Of a stretch of 64,000 nt of DNA, positions 35,048 to 45,190 are shown piece after piece. The translations under genes were made by a program, and so were the position numbers. Within the stretch, counting starts at the first letter, position 1, and each line of letters starts with the position of its first letter. Origin of the DNA: Poindextera sp965277425 (GTDB lineage Bacteria > Pseudomonadota > Alphaproteobacteria > Caulobacterales > Caulobacteraceae); assembly GCA_965277425.1 (NCBI GenBank), contig CBDICR010000005.1, positions 682,001 through 746,000 of the forward strand. Reading direction: 5' to 3'. The notes below the pieces were generated by a model that saw only the letters and a program-made list of their open reading frames with translations, was not told the origin of the DNA and did no database searches.

Positions 35048-37177
35048 CTAGGCGGTCGGGGCCGCGGCCCTGCGCGCGGCGTCGACCACCACGCCTTCGG
35101 TGAGGATCTGCGGCAGCACCTCGGGCTCGCCGCCGCCGGCCGGATACATCAGGTAGAGCGGCACCCCCGCGCGGCCGTGCGCGGCCAGCGCCTGTTCTAT
35201 GGTCGCATTCCGGTCGGTCCAGTCGCCGACCAGATAGACGACGCCCGCCTTGGCGAAGGCGTCGGCCGCCTTGGGCCCCGACAGCGCGATGCGATCGTTG
35301 ACCTGGCAGGTGACGCACCAGGCGGCGGTGAAGTTGACGAAGACCGGCCGGTGCTCGGCGCGCAGGGCGGCCAGACGGTCGGGCGAGAAGGGCTGCGAGG
35401 CGAGCGCGGTCGGCGTCGGCGCGGCGGGCCAGAAGGCGACGCCGAGGGCCAGGGCGATGGCGAGGCCGGAGGCCGCCAGCGCCGGGGCCGAACGGGCGCC
35501 GGCGATGCGTGCGCGCTGGCCGGCGCCGTAGAGCCAGGCGGCGAGGCCCGTCAGCACGGCGGCGGCGAACAGGCTGGCCAGGGCGCCCGAGCCGCCGCTC
35601 TGGGCATAGACCCAGGTCAGCCAGGCGGCGGTGGCGTACATCGGAAAGGCCAGAGCCTTCTTCAGCCCCTCCATCCACGCTCCGGGCCGCGGCATTAGGC
35701 GCAGCAGACCGGGGGCGAAGGCCAGGGCGACGAACGGCGCGGCCATGCCCAGGGCGAGCGCCAGGAAGACGCCGAGCGCGATGACCGGCCCTTGCGTCAA
35801 GGCGAACCCAACCGCCGCGCCCATGAAGGGCGCCGTGCAGGGCGCGGCGACCGCGACCGCGAGCACGCCGGTAAAGGCCGCGCCAAGCGCCCCGCCACGG
35901 TCGACGACCTCGACCTGGCCGGCCGCGGCCTGCAAAGAGGTCCCGACCTCGAACACGCCGGAGAGATTGAGCGCCACCAACAGCATGACCAGGGCGAGCC
36001 CAGCCAGGAGCGCCGGCGACTGCAGCTGAAAGCCCCAGCCCACCGCCTCGCCCGCCGCCCGCGCCGCGATGAGCGCGCCGGCCAGGGCCAGGAAGGTCGC
36101 CACGACCCCGGCGAGATAGGCCAGTCCCTGGACGCGCGCGGCGCTCGGCTGGTGGGCGTGGCGCGCCAGCGAGGCGGCCTTCATCGCCAGGATCGGGAAG
36201 ACGCACGGCATCAGGTTCAGAATCAGGCCGCCGACGAAGGCCAGGCCCATGGCGACGGCGAGCTGGCCGAGGCTGGCCGATGCGCCCATCGGCGCCGGCG
36301 GCGGGCCGAGGCCGGACGCGCCGGGCACGGGCGGCCCGGGCGGTGCGGTCACTTCGAAGACGCGGGAGCCCAATGCGAGCACGCCCGTCAGGTTGGCCGG
36401 CGGCTTGCCGGACTTGAAGGCCGAACCGGGCGCCAGGGACAGGGTCAGCCCGTCCGGGCCGCGCTCGATGATCTGCGGCGCCGCCGCGTCGATCGCCTCG
36501 CCGTCGTAAGGGTAGAAATAGGCGCCCGCGAAATCCGCCCCCTTCAGCGGCGCGCCGGCGATGCTGAGCTTCACCAGGGTCGCGGTCACCGTCATGGCGG
36601 CCTTCAGGTCCGGCAAGGGATGCGGCGCGGCGGCGAGGGTCGCGGCGATCCTCGGACCCCAGTGCGGGTCTGTCGGCGGGTTGGCGGCCACCACGGGCAG
36701 GTCCAACGTCAGCTGGGCGTCTTCCGGAACGCAGACATCCTGGCAGACCAGGAAGGCGGCATGCGCCTTCAGCGTCACGGTCTGGCCCGGCCTGGCGGTC
36801 GCCGGCGCGGTCAGATCGACCGGCAACAGCACCTCGCCGGTGTAGCCGTAGTCCATCAAGGGACCGATCTTCAGCGGCTGCGGCGCGGGCCAGACAATGG
36901 CGCCCGCCGCCCAGTCGGCCGGCAAGGTCCAGTCCAGCGTCGTCGCTTCGCCGGAATCGCCGGGATTGCGCCAATAGGTGTGCCAGCCCGCGTCGATCTG
37001 CTGGCGCAGCGCTGTATGGATCGTCTGGCCTGGGGCGATGGCGGTGTGGTCGGCGACGATCTCGGCGGTGAGGTGGCCGGCCCGCACCGGCCCGGCGCGG
37101 CTCAGGACCGGCGCGGCCAGGACCAGGCAAAACCCCGCCAAGGTTTTGGCCGCGATCGAAAGGAGGGTTCTCTTCAC
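35048..37177 (-). CDS. DsbD/ScsB-family thiol:disulfide interchange protein
   Basis: A 709-residue membrane reductase in three parts. After a signal peptide comes a periplasmic N-terminal domain with a cysteine pair (FLVCQDVCVPED). Then about eight helices with the two core cysteines in NLMPCVFPIL and AAPCTAPFMG. The C-terminal thioredoxin-like domain has C621-V-T-C624 (AAWCVTCQVND). Such proteins carry electrons from cytoplasmic thioredoxin to periplasmic partners. The large N-terminal domain with CxxxC suggests the ScsB branch, described in Caulobacter. GTG 37177 is the start, 52 bases from the divergent 37230 gene. Confidence 0.88.
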   Translation of the reverse strand: MKRTLLSIAAKTLAGFCLVLAAPVLSRAGPVRAGHLTAEIVADHTAIAPGQTIHTALRQQIDAGWHTYWRNPGDSGEATTLDWTLPADWAAGAIVWPAPQPLKIGPLMDYGYTGEVLLPVDLTAPATARPGQTVTLKAHAAFLVCQDVCVPEDAQLTLDLPVVAANPPTDPHWGPRIAATLAAAPHPLPDLKAAMTVTATLVKLSIAGAPLKGADFAGAYFYPYDGEAIDAAAPQIIERGPDGLTLSLAPGSAFKSGKPPANLTGVLALGSRVFEVTAPPGPPVPGASGLGPPPAPMGASASLGQLAVAMGLAFVGGLILNLMPCVFPILAMKAASLARHAHQPSAARVQGLAYLAGVVATFLALAGALIAARAAGEAVGWGFQLQSPALLAGLALVMLLVALNLSGVFEVGTSLQAAAGQVEVVDRGGALGAAFTGVLAVAVAAPCTAPFMGAAVGFALTQGPVIALGVFLALALGMAAPFVALAFAPGLLRLMPRPGAWMEGLKKALAFPMYATAAWLTWVYAQSGGSGALASLFAAAVLTGLAAWLYGAGQRARIAGARSAPALAASGLAIALALGVAFWPAAPTPTALASQPFSPDRLAALRAEHRPVFVNFTAAWCVTCQVNDRIALSGPKAADAFAKAGVVYLVGDWTDRNATIEQALAAHGRAGVPLYLMYPAGGGEPEVLPQILTEGVVVDAARRAAAPTA

Positions 37178-37229
37178 CCCGCCAGAGCTATAGGTCCGCC
37201 TTGACGCCGACAAGCCGCGAGGAAATCCA

Positions 37230-37631
37230 TTGCCTGCCCATTTCGAAGACATCGAGGTCGGCCAGGTGGTCGCGCTGGGCTCCATGCCGCTCAGCGAGAC
37301 CATGATCGAGAGCTTCAATGCCGCCTTCGCGCCAAGGCGCGACCTGAGCGAAGGCGCCTGCGAGGCCCTGGTCTATTCGATCTGGTCCAGCCTGGACGAC
37401 GCGGCCTCGGCCGATTGGCCGCAGACCAAGCGGCTGGCGGTGGATGCGCTGCGCTGGGGTCGCATTCCGCCGGCCGGCGATACGCTGCGCGGGCGGATGA
37501 CGGTGATGGGGAAAGACCCGGTCGGCGACGGCAAGGGCATCGTCTTCGCCCAGCACGACCTGCTCGACCAGGCTGGCCGGCTGGTCTTCTCCTGCCTCAC
37601 CCGCAGCCTGTTCGCCTGCCGCGAGGCGTGA
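37230..37631 (+). CDS. MaoC-like hotdog-fold protein
   Basis: A 133-residue protein with a TTG start at 37230, supported by GAGGAAA eight bases upstream. The start PAHFEDIEVGQVVALGSMPLSETMIESFNAAF and the segment RGRMTVMGKDPVGDGKGIVFAQHDLLDQAGRLVFSC fit MaoC/hotdog proteins, which bind CoA thioesters. The usual hydratase Asp/His pair is not obvious, so it may not be a hydratase. Divergent from the DsbD-like gene and convergent with sapC. Confidence 0.65.
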   Translation: MPAHFEDIEVGQVVALGSMPLSETMIESFNAAFAPRRDLSEGACEALVYSIWSSLDDAASADWPQTKRLAVDALRWGRIPPAGDTLRGRMTVMGKDPVGDGKGIVFAQHDLLDQAGRLVFSCLTRSLFACREA

Positions 37632-37639
37632 AAGAGCGT

Positions 37640-38425
37640 CTATGCCGCCGCTGGGTTGGCGTTGCGGGCGATGGTTTCGGCGATCAGCCGATCCCAGCAG
37701 AACAGCGAAATCATATGGGCGTAGACCTGGCTGAGCGCGCCGTTGTCGCGCAGTTCGGCCAGCTTCGCCGCCGGCACGGTCTTCAGCCGCTCCTCCGAGA
37801 TCGCAAAGAATTCCGCCACCAGCTGCGGCTCGCCAGCCTCGCCGTCCGCCATGCGCGGCGTGTAGGTCGTCTGGCGCATCTCGAACAGATCCAGATCGGA
37901 AAGCAGCTTGATGAAGCTCTCGGTCTGGCGCCGATCGGCGTCGAACTGGCCGCAGAAATCGATGCAGTTCCTGGTGAACTCGGTGGGTTGGCCGTTCTCG
38001 AACAGCGGGACCTCGCCGCCGCCCTCCACCCAGAGCGGTGAGGCGCGATCGATGCAGACCACCATCTTTTGCGCCTTTTCGTCCAGCGCGCCCACGAAGG
38101 GATAGCGGCGGATGAAGGCCGGCACATAGGCGCCTGGCCGATAGGCGCCGTCGGCGCTGACGAACAGGTTCTCGCCGGGGGTGATGCCGACCACCGCCAG
38201 GGGCGAGCGGGCTTCGCCGGCGAAGATGATCGGATAGTTGATCGCGGCCGGCGCGAATTCACCCACATGCAGGGGGATGAAATGCTGTTTGGCGACGAAG
38301 CCGAACGGCCGTTCGGTCTTGTTCAGGCCGAGATTGCCGTGGCGGCGGGCTTCGAGCGGCTCTGGCCGTTCGTAGAGCAGCACATTGCCGCTAACGGGAT
38401 TGGGTTGAGCGTCGTTGGCGGCCAT
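37640..38425 (-). CDS. SapC family protein
   Basis: A 261-residue protein starting MAANDAQPNPVSGNVLLYERPEPL. The segment FGFVAKQHFIPLHVGEFAPAAINYPIIFAGEARSPLAVVGITPGENLFV is the hallmark of the SapC family; ENGQPTEFTRNCIDFCGQFDADRRQTESFI is also typical. Named after an S-layer related protein of Campylobacter, the family is common in Caulobacterales next to outer-membrane genes, but its role is unsettled. ATG 38425 chosen. Divergent from the hydratase-2 gene with a 161-bp gap that shows nothing definite. Confidence 0.85.
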   Translation of the reverse strand: MAANDAQPNPVSGNVLLYERPEPLEARRHGNLGLNKTERPFGFVAKQHFIPLHVGEFAPAAINYPIIFAGEARSPLAVVGITPGENLFVSADGAYRPGAYVPAFIRRYPFVGALDEKAQKMVVCIDRASPLWVEGGGEVPLFENGQPTEFTRNCIDFCGQFDADRRQTESFIKLLSDLDLFEMRQTTYTPRMADGEAGEPQLVAEFFAISEERLKTVPAAKLAELRDNGALSQVYAHMISLFCWDRLIAETIARNANPAAA

Positions 38426-38586
38426 GCAGCACCGGATATCTGGCGTCAGGGCGCGGGCGCCCAAGGTCGGCGGCTTCTAGCGGATCGATTTGCAACGGGC
38501 AATGCGGCGCGATCGCCTGGGCTGAAAGGCTTGCGCGAGGCGGCCCGGTTCGCCTTCAATGGGGAAAACCAGGAAGGACGCCCCCC

Positions 38587-39444
38587 ATGCCCATCGACTA
38601 TCCGCAAGTGCTCGAGCGCCGCACCGAGGGCGAAGGCGCCTGGACCAACCAGGAGACCATCCTCTACGCGCTCGGCGTCGGCATGGGCGCCGACCCGATG
38701 GACGAGAAGGAGCTGGCCTTCGTCTATGAGAAAAGCCTGAAGGCCCTGCCGACCCTGGCCTCGGTCGTTCGCAGCCGACCGACCCGTTCGACGGGCGGCG
38801 AGGCCCGCATGCAGCTCAACCCGGTGCTGATCGTCGACGGCGAGCGCAACATCACCTTCCACAAGCCCATGCCGGCCGAGGCCAGGTTCAAGACCAAGGG
38901 CCGGGTGGTCGGGGTGTTCGACAAGGGCAAGGACAAGGGCGCGGTGGTGCTCAACGAAACCATCATCACCGACGAGGCGGGCGATCCGATCGCCACCGTC
39001 CTGGCCTCGCTGTTCGCCCGCGGCGACGGCGGATTCGGCGGGCCCTCGGAGGGCCAGCCGGAGCCGCACACCGTTCCGACGCGGTCGCCGGACCTGTCGG
39101 TCGACCTGGCCACCCGGCCCGACCAGGCGCTGATCTACCGGCTGTCCGGCGACTTCAATCCGCTGCACGCCGATCCCGACTTCGCGCGCCGCGCCGGGTT
39201 TCCGCGCCCGATCCTGCACGGTCTCTGCACCTACGGGATCACCTGTCGGGCGGTGCTGCAGACCTATGCCGACTACGATCCGGCCGCGATCAGGAGCCAC
39301 GCGGCGCGGTTTTCCTCACCGGTCTTTCCAGGCGAGACCATCAGCGTCGACCTGTGGAAGGATGGCCCGGTGATCTCCTTCGAAGCGCGCATCAAGGACC
39401 GCGGCGTCACCTGCATCAAGAACGGCAAGACGGTGCTGGGCTAA
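38587..39444 (+). CDS. MaoC family enoyl-CoA hydratase 2
   Basis: A 285-residue double-hotdog protein. The hydratase 2 motif is YRLSGDFNPLHADPDFARRAGFPRPILHGLCTYGI, with Asp and His of the N-x-L-H-x-D pattern as the expected catalytic pair. The N-terminal hotdog (YALGVGMGADPMDEKELAFVYE) is the substrate-pocket half, as in the hydratase part of peroxisomal multifunctional enzyme 2. It would hydrate trans-2-enoyl-CoA to (3R)-hydroxyacyl-CoA. A matching (3R)-dehydrogenase-like SDR is encoded at 5266-6135. Confidence 0.9.
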   Translation: MPIDYPQVLERRTEGEGAWTNQETILYALGVGMGADPMDEKELAFVYEKSLKALPTLASVVRSRPTRSTGGEARMQLNPVLIVDGERNITFHKPMPAEARFKTKGRVVGVFDKGKDKGAVVLNETIITDEAGDPIATVLASLFARGDGGFGGPSEGQPEPHTVPTRSPDLSVDLATRPDQALIYRLSGDFNPLHADPDFARRAGFPRPILHGLCTYGITCRAVLQTYADYDPAAIRSHAARFSSPVFPGETISVDLWKDGPVISFEARIKDRGVTCIKNGKTVLG

Positions 39445-39503
39445 AGGCCGTCACGACGCTGTCTTCGACCGTCTCTTAAGAGTCGCTTTTCGGAGTTGAT
39501 CCC

Positions 39504-40295
39504 ATGGTTCGGCGCCTTCTGCCGCCCCTCGCTACGGCGGGCCTGGTCCTTGCGTCCTTCGCCTTCGCCCAGACCCCGCCGGCGCCGCTGAAGGGTTATC
39601 TGAGCAAGGCCGATCGGCCGAAGACCGAGACCATCCTGCCGCCTCCGCCGCCGGCGGGATCGGGGCGCCTGGCGGACGACCGGGCGGTGTTCGCGCGCAC
39701 CCGCGGCCTCGAGGGCGGTCCGCGCTGGACGCTGGCGACAACCGACGCCGACATGAAGGCCGGCGCCAGCATGTTCTCCTGCGCCGTCGGCGTGCGGCTG
39801 GACGCCGCCGATGCGCCGACCCTGCAGCGGCTCTTCGCCCGCTCCACCCGCGACGCCGTCGCCGTCGTCGATGCGCCCAAGGACCTGTTCAATCGGCCGC
39901 GGCCCTATGTCGACGCCGGCGGCGCCCCGGCCATCTGCGTGCCGAAGACCGCCAGCCTGGCCAAAAGCGCCTCCTATCCGTCCGGGCACTCGACTCTGAG
40001 CTGGGCCTGGGGGTTGATCCTGGCCGAGATCGTCCCGGACCGGGCGAGCGAAATCCTGATGCGGGCTCGCGAAATCGGCGACAGCCGCATCGTCTGCGGC
40101 GTCCACTATCTGAGCGATGTCGAGGAGGGCCGCACCAACGGCTCGATCCTGGTCGCGGCCCTGCACGCCAATCCCGACTTCGAGGCCGATCTTGAAAAGG
40201 CCCGCGCCGAGGTGGCCGCCGCCCGCGCCGCGCCGCATCCCGCCCCGACGGGCTGCGCCGCCATCGAGGCGGCCGAGGCGCATCCGCCCTACTAG
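39504..40295 (+). CDS. Class A acid phosphatase (PAP2 superfamily), exported
   Basis: A 263-residue PAP2 enzyme with a signal peptide (MVRRLLPPLATAGLVLASFAFAQ). The three phosphatase motifs are complete: KDLFNRPRPYVD (KxxxxxxRP), YPSGHSTLSW (PSGH) and SRIVCGVHYLSDVEEG (SRxxxxxHxxxD). It would release phosphate from organic esters in the periplasm. The Cys residues (FSCAVG, ICVPK, VCGVH) suggest disulfides. The gene follows the hydratase gene on the same strand after 59 bases. Confidence 0.92.
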   Translation: MVRRLLPPLATAGLVLASFAFAQTPPAPLKGYLSKADRPKTETILPPPPPAGSGRLADDRAVFARTRGLEGGPRWTLATTDADMKAGASMFSCAVGVRLDAADAPTLQRLFARSTRDAVAVVDAPKDLFNRPRPYVDAGGAPAICVPKTASLAKSASYPSGHSTLSWAWGLILAEIVPDRASEILMRAREIGDSRIVCGVHYLSDVEEGRTNGSILVAALHANPDFEADLEKARAEVAAARAAPHPAPTGCAAIEAAEAHPPY

Positions 40296-40828
40296 GTCTG
40301 GCTCGGCCGCTTGGCCGCATAGACCCAGTGACGGCGGAGCGGGTCGCCCGCCGGCAGATTGGGGTGGTCGAAATCTCGCGATGCGTCGCGCAAAAGGCCA
40401 GCCCGTCCCATCACCGCCTGTGAGCGCAGGTTCGTGTCGGTGGTGAAGGCGATGATCTCGTCAAACTTCAGCCGCTCGAATCCATCGAGGACCGCCGCGT
40501 GCGCCGCCTCGCCGGCGTAGCCGAAGCCCCAGGCCGCGCGGGTCAAACCCCATCCGGCCTCGATGCCCGACACCGGCAGACTGTCGTGAATGGGCGCGAG
40601 GCCGGCATAGCCGAGGAAGGCGCCGTCGGCGCTGCGCTCGATAGCCCAGCGCGTATAGCCGCGCGCGCTGTAGCCGTCGGCGAACCGTTCGAACCGCTGG
40701 TTGGCCGCCTCAGGCGTCGGGACGCCGCCCAGCCAGTACATCACAGCGGGATCGGCGCTCATGGCCAGGAAGGGCGCCCTGTCGGCCTCGCGCCAGGGCC
40801 GCAAAATCAGTCGCTCGGTCTCGATCAT
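40292..40828 (-). CDS. GNAT acetyltransferase, RimJ/RimL type
   Basis: A 178-residue protein with the RimJ/RimL start MIETERLILRPWREADRAPFLAMSADPAVM and the acetyl-CoA segment TRAAWGFGYAGEAAHAAVLDGF, followed by FTTDTNLRSQAVMGRAGLLRD. The substrate is unknown. Its ATG overlaps the aguB stop (ATGA), so it is the third gene of an aguA-aguB-GNAT operon; acetylation of a polyamine is an attractive but untested idea. Confidence 0.85.
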   Translation of the reverse strand: MIETERLILRPWREADRAPFLAMSADPAVMYWLGGVPTPEAANQRFERFADGYSARGYTRWAIERSADGAFLGYAGLAPIHDSLPVSGIEAGWGLTRAAWGFGYAGEAAHAAVLDGFERLKFDEIIAFTTDTNLRSQAVMGRAGLLRDASRDFDHPNLPAGDPLRRHWVYAAKRPSQT

Positions 40829-41699
40829 GCGGGCCTCGGCTGGGTGAGCGCGCCGTAGAGGTCGGGGCGTCGGTCGCGGAAGAAGCCCCAGGCGGCGCGG
40901 TGGCGGGCCATGAAGTCCAGGTCGAAGCTGGCCACGGCGAAGCCTTCCTCGTCGGGACCGAGGTCGGCGATCAAGTCGCCGCGATGATCGCAGATGAAGC
41001 TCGATCCGTAGAAGCCCTGCCCCTCCCCGGGATAGTCGTCCCAGGGCTCGAAACCGGTGCGGTTGGCGCCCGCGACCGGGATGACGTTGGAGACCGCGTG
41101 GCCCTGCATGGCGCGCCGCCAAGGCAGGGCGGTGTCCAGGCTCGGATCGTGCGGTTCGGTGCCGATCGCGGTGGGATAGAGCAGGGCTTCGGCGCCCATC
41201 AGGGTCATGGCCCGCGCCGCTTCCGGATACCACTGGTCCCAGCAGACGCCGACGCCCAGCCGGCCATGGCGCGTGTCCCAGACCCGAAAGCCGGTGTCGC
41301 CGGGGCGGAAATAGTATTTCTCCTGATAGCCCGGCCCGTCGGGAATGTGGCTCTTGCGATAGAGGCCGAGCATCGAGCCGTCGGCGTCGAGCACCACCAG
41401 GCTGTTGAAATAGTGCGGCCCTTCGCGCTCGAAGATCGAGACCGGAATGACCACGCCCAGCTCGGCCGCCAGCGGCGCCAGGGCCGTCACGCACGGATGG
41501 GTGCGCCAGGGATGGGCGTGGGCGAACCAGCGCTCCTCCTGCCGCACGCAGAAATAGGGACCCTGGAACAGCTCCGGCGGCAGGATGACCTGGGCGCCGG
41601 CCGCCGCGGCCTCGCGCACCAGCCCGGCGGTGCGGGCGATGTTGGCGGCGAGGTCTTCGCCGTAGGCGCTCTGCAGCACGCCCAGGCTCAATCGGCGCG

Positions 41700-41703
<4 letters not shown>
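40825..41703 (-). CDS. aguB: N-carbamoylputrescine amidase
   Basis: A 292-residue nitrilase-superfamily amidase. The Glu-Lys-Cys triad is Glu44 (LPPELFQGPYF), Lys117 (YRKSHIPDGPGYQEKYYF) and Cys154 (GVCWDQWYPEAAR). The IPDGPGYQEKYYFRPGD stretch is typical of N-carbamoylputrescine amidase. It cuts N-carbamoylputrescine to putrescine, ammonia and CO2. It lies directly after aguA with a 4-base overlap, which makes the assignment strong. Cytoplasmic. Confidence 0.95.
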
Positions 41704-42704
<1,001 letters not shown>

Positions 42705-42751
42705 GCCAACGCCTAATAGACCAAGCGGACGTCATGAAAAGGGCGACGACG

Positions 42752-43348
42752 TCAGCGGTTGGCCAGCGGGCCCCAGATCCGCTTCAGCACGCCGTCCTTG
42801 CCGCAGCCCGTGCGATAGGCGGCGTAGGCCAGCGGGTTCTTGTCGGAATAGTGCTGGTGATAGTCCTCGGCCGGCCAGAAGGTCATGGCGTCGCGGATCG
42901 GGGTGACGATCTTGCCCTTCATCGGCCCTTGCTCCAAAGCCGCCTTCGACGCCTCGGCGATCCGGCGCTGCTCGGGTGAATTGACGAAGATGGCGCTGTG
43001 GTAGGAAGCGCCCCGGTCGCAGAAGGCGCCGCCGGCGTCGGTGGGATCAATGGTGTGCCAATAGCGCTGCACCAGCAACGCATAGCTGATCTTAGCCGGA
43101 TCGAAAGTGACTTTGATCGATTCCAGATGTCCGGTCGTGTCGCTGGAGACTTGCTCGTAGGTCGGATGGGCGAGATTGCCGCCGGTGTAGCCGACCTCGG
43201 TCGAGACCACGCCGGGGATGTGCTCCATGTCGTGTTGCATCGACCAGAAGCAGCCGCCGGCGAAGACGGCGGTCTGCGGCGCGGCGGCGAGGGCGGGCGC
43301 GGCCATGGCGAAGGCGAGGGCGGCGGCGAGGGCGAGCATGCGTTTCAT
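42752..43348 (-). CDS. msrA: Peptide methionine sulfoxide reductase MsrA, exported
   Basis: A 198-residue MsrA with an N-terminal signal peptide (MKRMLALAAALAFAMAAPALAA). The catalytic Cys33 is in AGGCFWSMQHDME, followed by GVVSTEVGYTGGNLAHPTYEQVSSDTTGHLE and WPAEDYHQHY, as in MsrA. A Cys near the C terminus (GCGKDG) may resolve the sulfenic acid. It reduces methionine-S-sulfoxide. Most MsrA proteins are cytoplasmic; this one should act in the periplasm, where the DsbD/ScsB-like protein (35048-37177) could supply electrons. Confidence 0.92.
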   Translation of the reverse strand: MKRMLALAAALAFAMAAPALAAAPQTAVFAGGCFWSMQHDMEHIPGVVSTEVGYTGGNLAHPTYEQVSSDTTGHLESIKVTFDPAKISYALLVQRYWHTIDPTDAGGAFCDRGASYHSAIFVNSPEQRRIAEASKAALEQGPMKGKIVTPIRDAMTFWPAEDYHQHYSDKNPLAYAAYRTGCGKDGVLKRIWGPLANR

Positions 43349-43428
43349 GACTAGAGAGTGGGCGGCGCCTGTGACCGGTTCAAGGCGAAGGCTTGCATCC
43401 TGCCCCCGCGCGGCCTTTAAGGCCGGCC

Positions 43429-45108
43429 ATGGTGCAAGGACTTTCTTCTCTGGCGCGCGAGGCCAAGTCCTGGCCGTTCGAACAGGCCCGTCTGCTGATC
43501 GCGCGGATCCTGCGCCTGCGGCTGGGCGAGGCCGAGCGCGACCTGGCCGCCAGCCTGATCGAGGCCGGCAAGGCCGACGAGGCGTCCGCCGCCTTCGCGG
43601 CCCTGCGCAAACCGGTGGTGTTCGAATGCGGCTACGGCCCCTCCGGTCCGCCCCACCTTGGCACCTTCTGCGAGGTGGCGCGGCCGGCCATGGTGCGCCA
43701 GGCCTTCCGCGCCCTGACCGATGACGCCATCCCGAGCCGGCTGATCTGCGTCTCCGACGACATGGACGGGATGCGCCGCATCGCGCCCAACCTGCCCAAC
43801 CAGGCCATGCTGCACGAGGATCTCGGCAAGCCGCTCACCGTCGTGCGCGATCCGTTCGGCGAGCACGAGAGCTTCGGCGCCCATAACAACGCCCGCCTGC
43901 GGGCCTTTCTGGATGAGGCCGGTTTCGACTACGAGTTCGTCTCGGCCACCGAGGCCTATCGCTCCGGGCGCTACGACAAGACGCTTTTGACCGCGCTGGC
44001 CCGGTTCGACGACATCCAGGCGATCATGCTGCCGACCCTAGGACCGGAACGGCGCGCCACCTATTCGCCCTTCCTGCCGATCAGCCCGACGACCGGCCGG
44101 GTGCTGGAAGTGCCGATGTTGGAGCGCCATGCCGAACGCGGCACTGTCGTCTTCGCCGACGAGGACGGGAGCTTGGTGGAGACGCCGGTCACCGGCGGGG
44201 CGGTGAAGATGCAGTGGAGGCCCGACTGGGCTCTGCGATGGACCGCACTGGAGGTCGACTTCGAAATGTCGGGCAAGGACCTGATCGACTCGGTCAAGGT
44301 CTCCAACAAGATCTGCCGCGTGCTTGGCGGCGAGCCGCCGGGCGGCTTCAATTTCGAACTTTTCCTGGACGAGAACGGCCAGCGCATCTCCAAGTCCAAG
44401 GGCAACGGCCTGACCATGGAGGACTGGCTGCGCTACGGGACCCCCGAGAGCCTGTCCTACTACATGTTCCAGTCGCCGCGTTCGGCCAAGCGGCTCTATT
44501 TCGACGTCATTCCGCGCGCCACGGACGAATACCTGCAACAGCTCGACGCCTATAATCGACGGGAGAATTCGGCCAATCGGCTGGACAACCCGGCCTGGTT
44601 CGTTCACGGCGGCCAGCCGCCCGAGCATGGCTCGCCGGTGTCGTTCAGCCTCTTGCTCAACCTGGTCTCGGCGGCGAACGCCTCGGACAAGGCGATCCTC
44701 TGGGGATTCTTAAGCCGTCACCTGCCCGGCGCCTCGCCGCGGAGCGAGCCTTTGCTCGACCGTTTGTGCGGCTACGCCATCAACTATTACGAGGACTTCG
44801 TACGGCCGGCGAAGACCTTCCGGCCGCCCAGCGAGCGCGAGCGGGCGGCGTTCGGCGACCTGCTGGCCCGGCTGAAGGCGCTGCCGGCCGACTGCGAGTC
44901 CGGCGAGATCATCCAGAACGAGGTCTATGCGGCGGGCAAGGCGGCGAACTACGAGCCTCTGCGCGATTGGTTTTCCGCCCTCTACGAGGTGCTGCTCGGC
45001 CAGAGCCAGGGGCCGCGTTTCGGCTCCTTCGCCGCCATCTTCGGCCTGGAGCGCACCATCGGCTTGATCGAGCGGGCGCTGGCCGGCGAGGACCTGGCGC
45101 TCAGCTAA
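43429..45108 (+). CDS. lysS: Lysyl-tRNA synthetase, class I
   Basis: A 559-residue class I LysRS of the archaeal type. The HIGH-like motif is PSGPPHLGTF (71-80) and the KMSKS motif is RISKSKG (319-325). Class I LysRS replaces the class II enzyme in many alphaproteobacteria. It charges tRNA-Lys. I chose ATG 43429 (MVQGLSSLAREAKSWPF); the frame is open 12 codons further upstream. Downstream, 82 bases precede the merR gene and carry its operator candidate. Divergent from msrA. Confidence 0.95.
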   Translation: MVQGLSSLAREAKSWPFEQARLLIARILRLRLGEAERDLAASLIEAGKADEASAAFAALRKPVVFECGYGPSGPPHLGTFCEVARPAMVRQAFRALTDDAIPSRLICVSDDMDGMRRIAPNLPNQAMLHEDLGKPLTVVRDPFGEHESFGAHNNARLRAFLDEAGFDYEFVSATEAYRSGRYDKTLLTALARFDDIQAIMLPTLGPERRATYSPFLPISPTTGRVLEVPMLERHAERGTVVFADEDGSLVETPVTGGAVKMQWRPDWALRWTALEVDFEMSGKDLIDSVKVSNKICRVLGGEPPGGFNFELFLDENGQRISKSKGNGLTMEDWLRYGTPESLSYYMFQSPRSAKRLYFDVIPRATDEYLQQLDAYNRRENSANRLDNPAWFVHGGQPPEHGSPVSFSLLLNLVSAANASDKAILWGFLSRHLPGASPRSEPLLDRLCGYAINYYEDFVRPAKTFRPPSERERAAFGDLLARLKALPADCESGEIIQNEVYAAGKAANYEPLRDWFSALYEVLLGQSQGPRFGSFAAIFGLERTIGLIERALAGEDLALS

Positions 45109-45128
45109 CTGAGCGCCGATCAGTTGAG

Positions 45129-45145
45129 CTTGACGTTGACGTAAG
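45129..45145 (+). promoter_or_regulatory. Candidate operator of the MerR regulator (ACGT-N2-ACGT type)
   Basis: CTTGACGTTGACGTAAG holds two ACGT blocks two bases apart with TT and AA at the edges. This resembles sites known for LiuR-type MerR regulators of acyl-CoA catabolism. It lies 46 bases upstream of the merR gene, in the position for autoregulation. Inference from pattern only. Confidence 0.5.
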
Positions 45146-45190
45146 CGAAAGCGCAAACTCCCCGCAACAAGGGACGGGAGACCCTGGCAC

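Noticed and set aside
35792..37204. 470-codon plus-strand frame opposite the DsbD-like gene
   Set aside because: Arg/Gly-rich shadow translation without motifs; the DsbD cysteine pairs and helices are clear on the minus strand.
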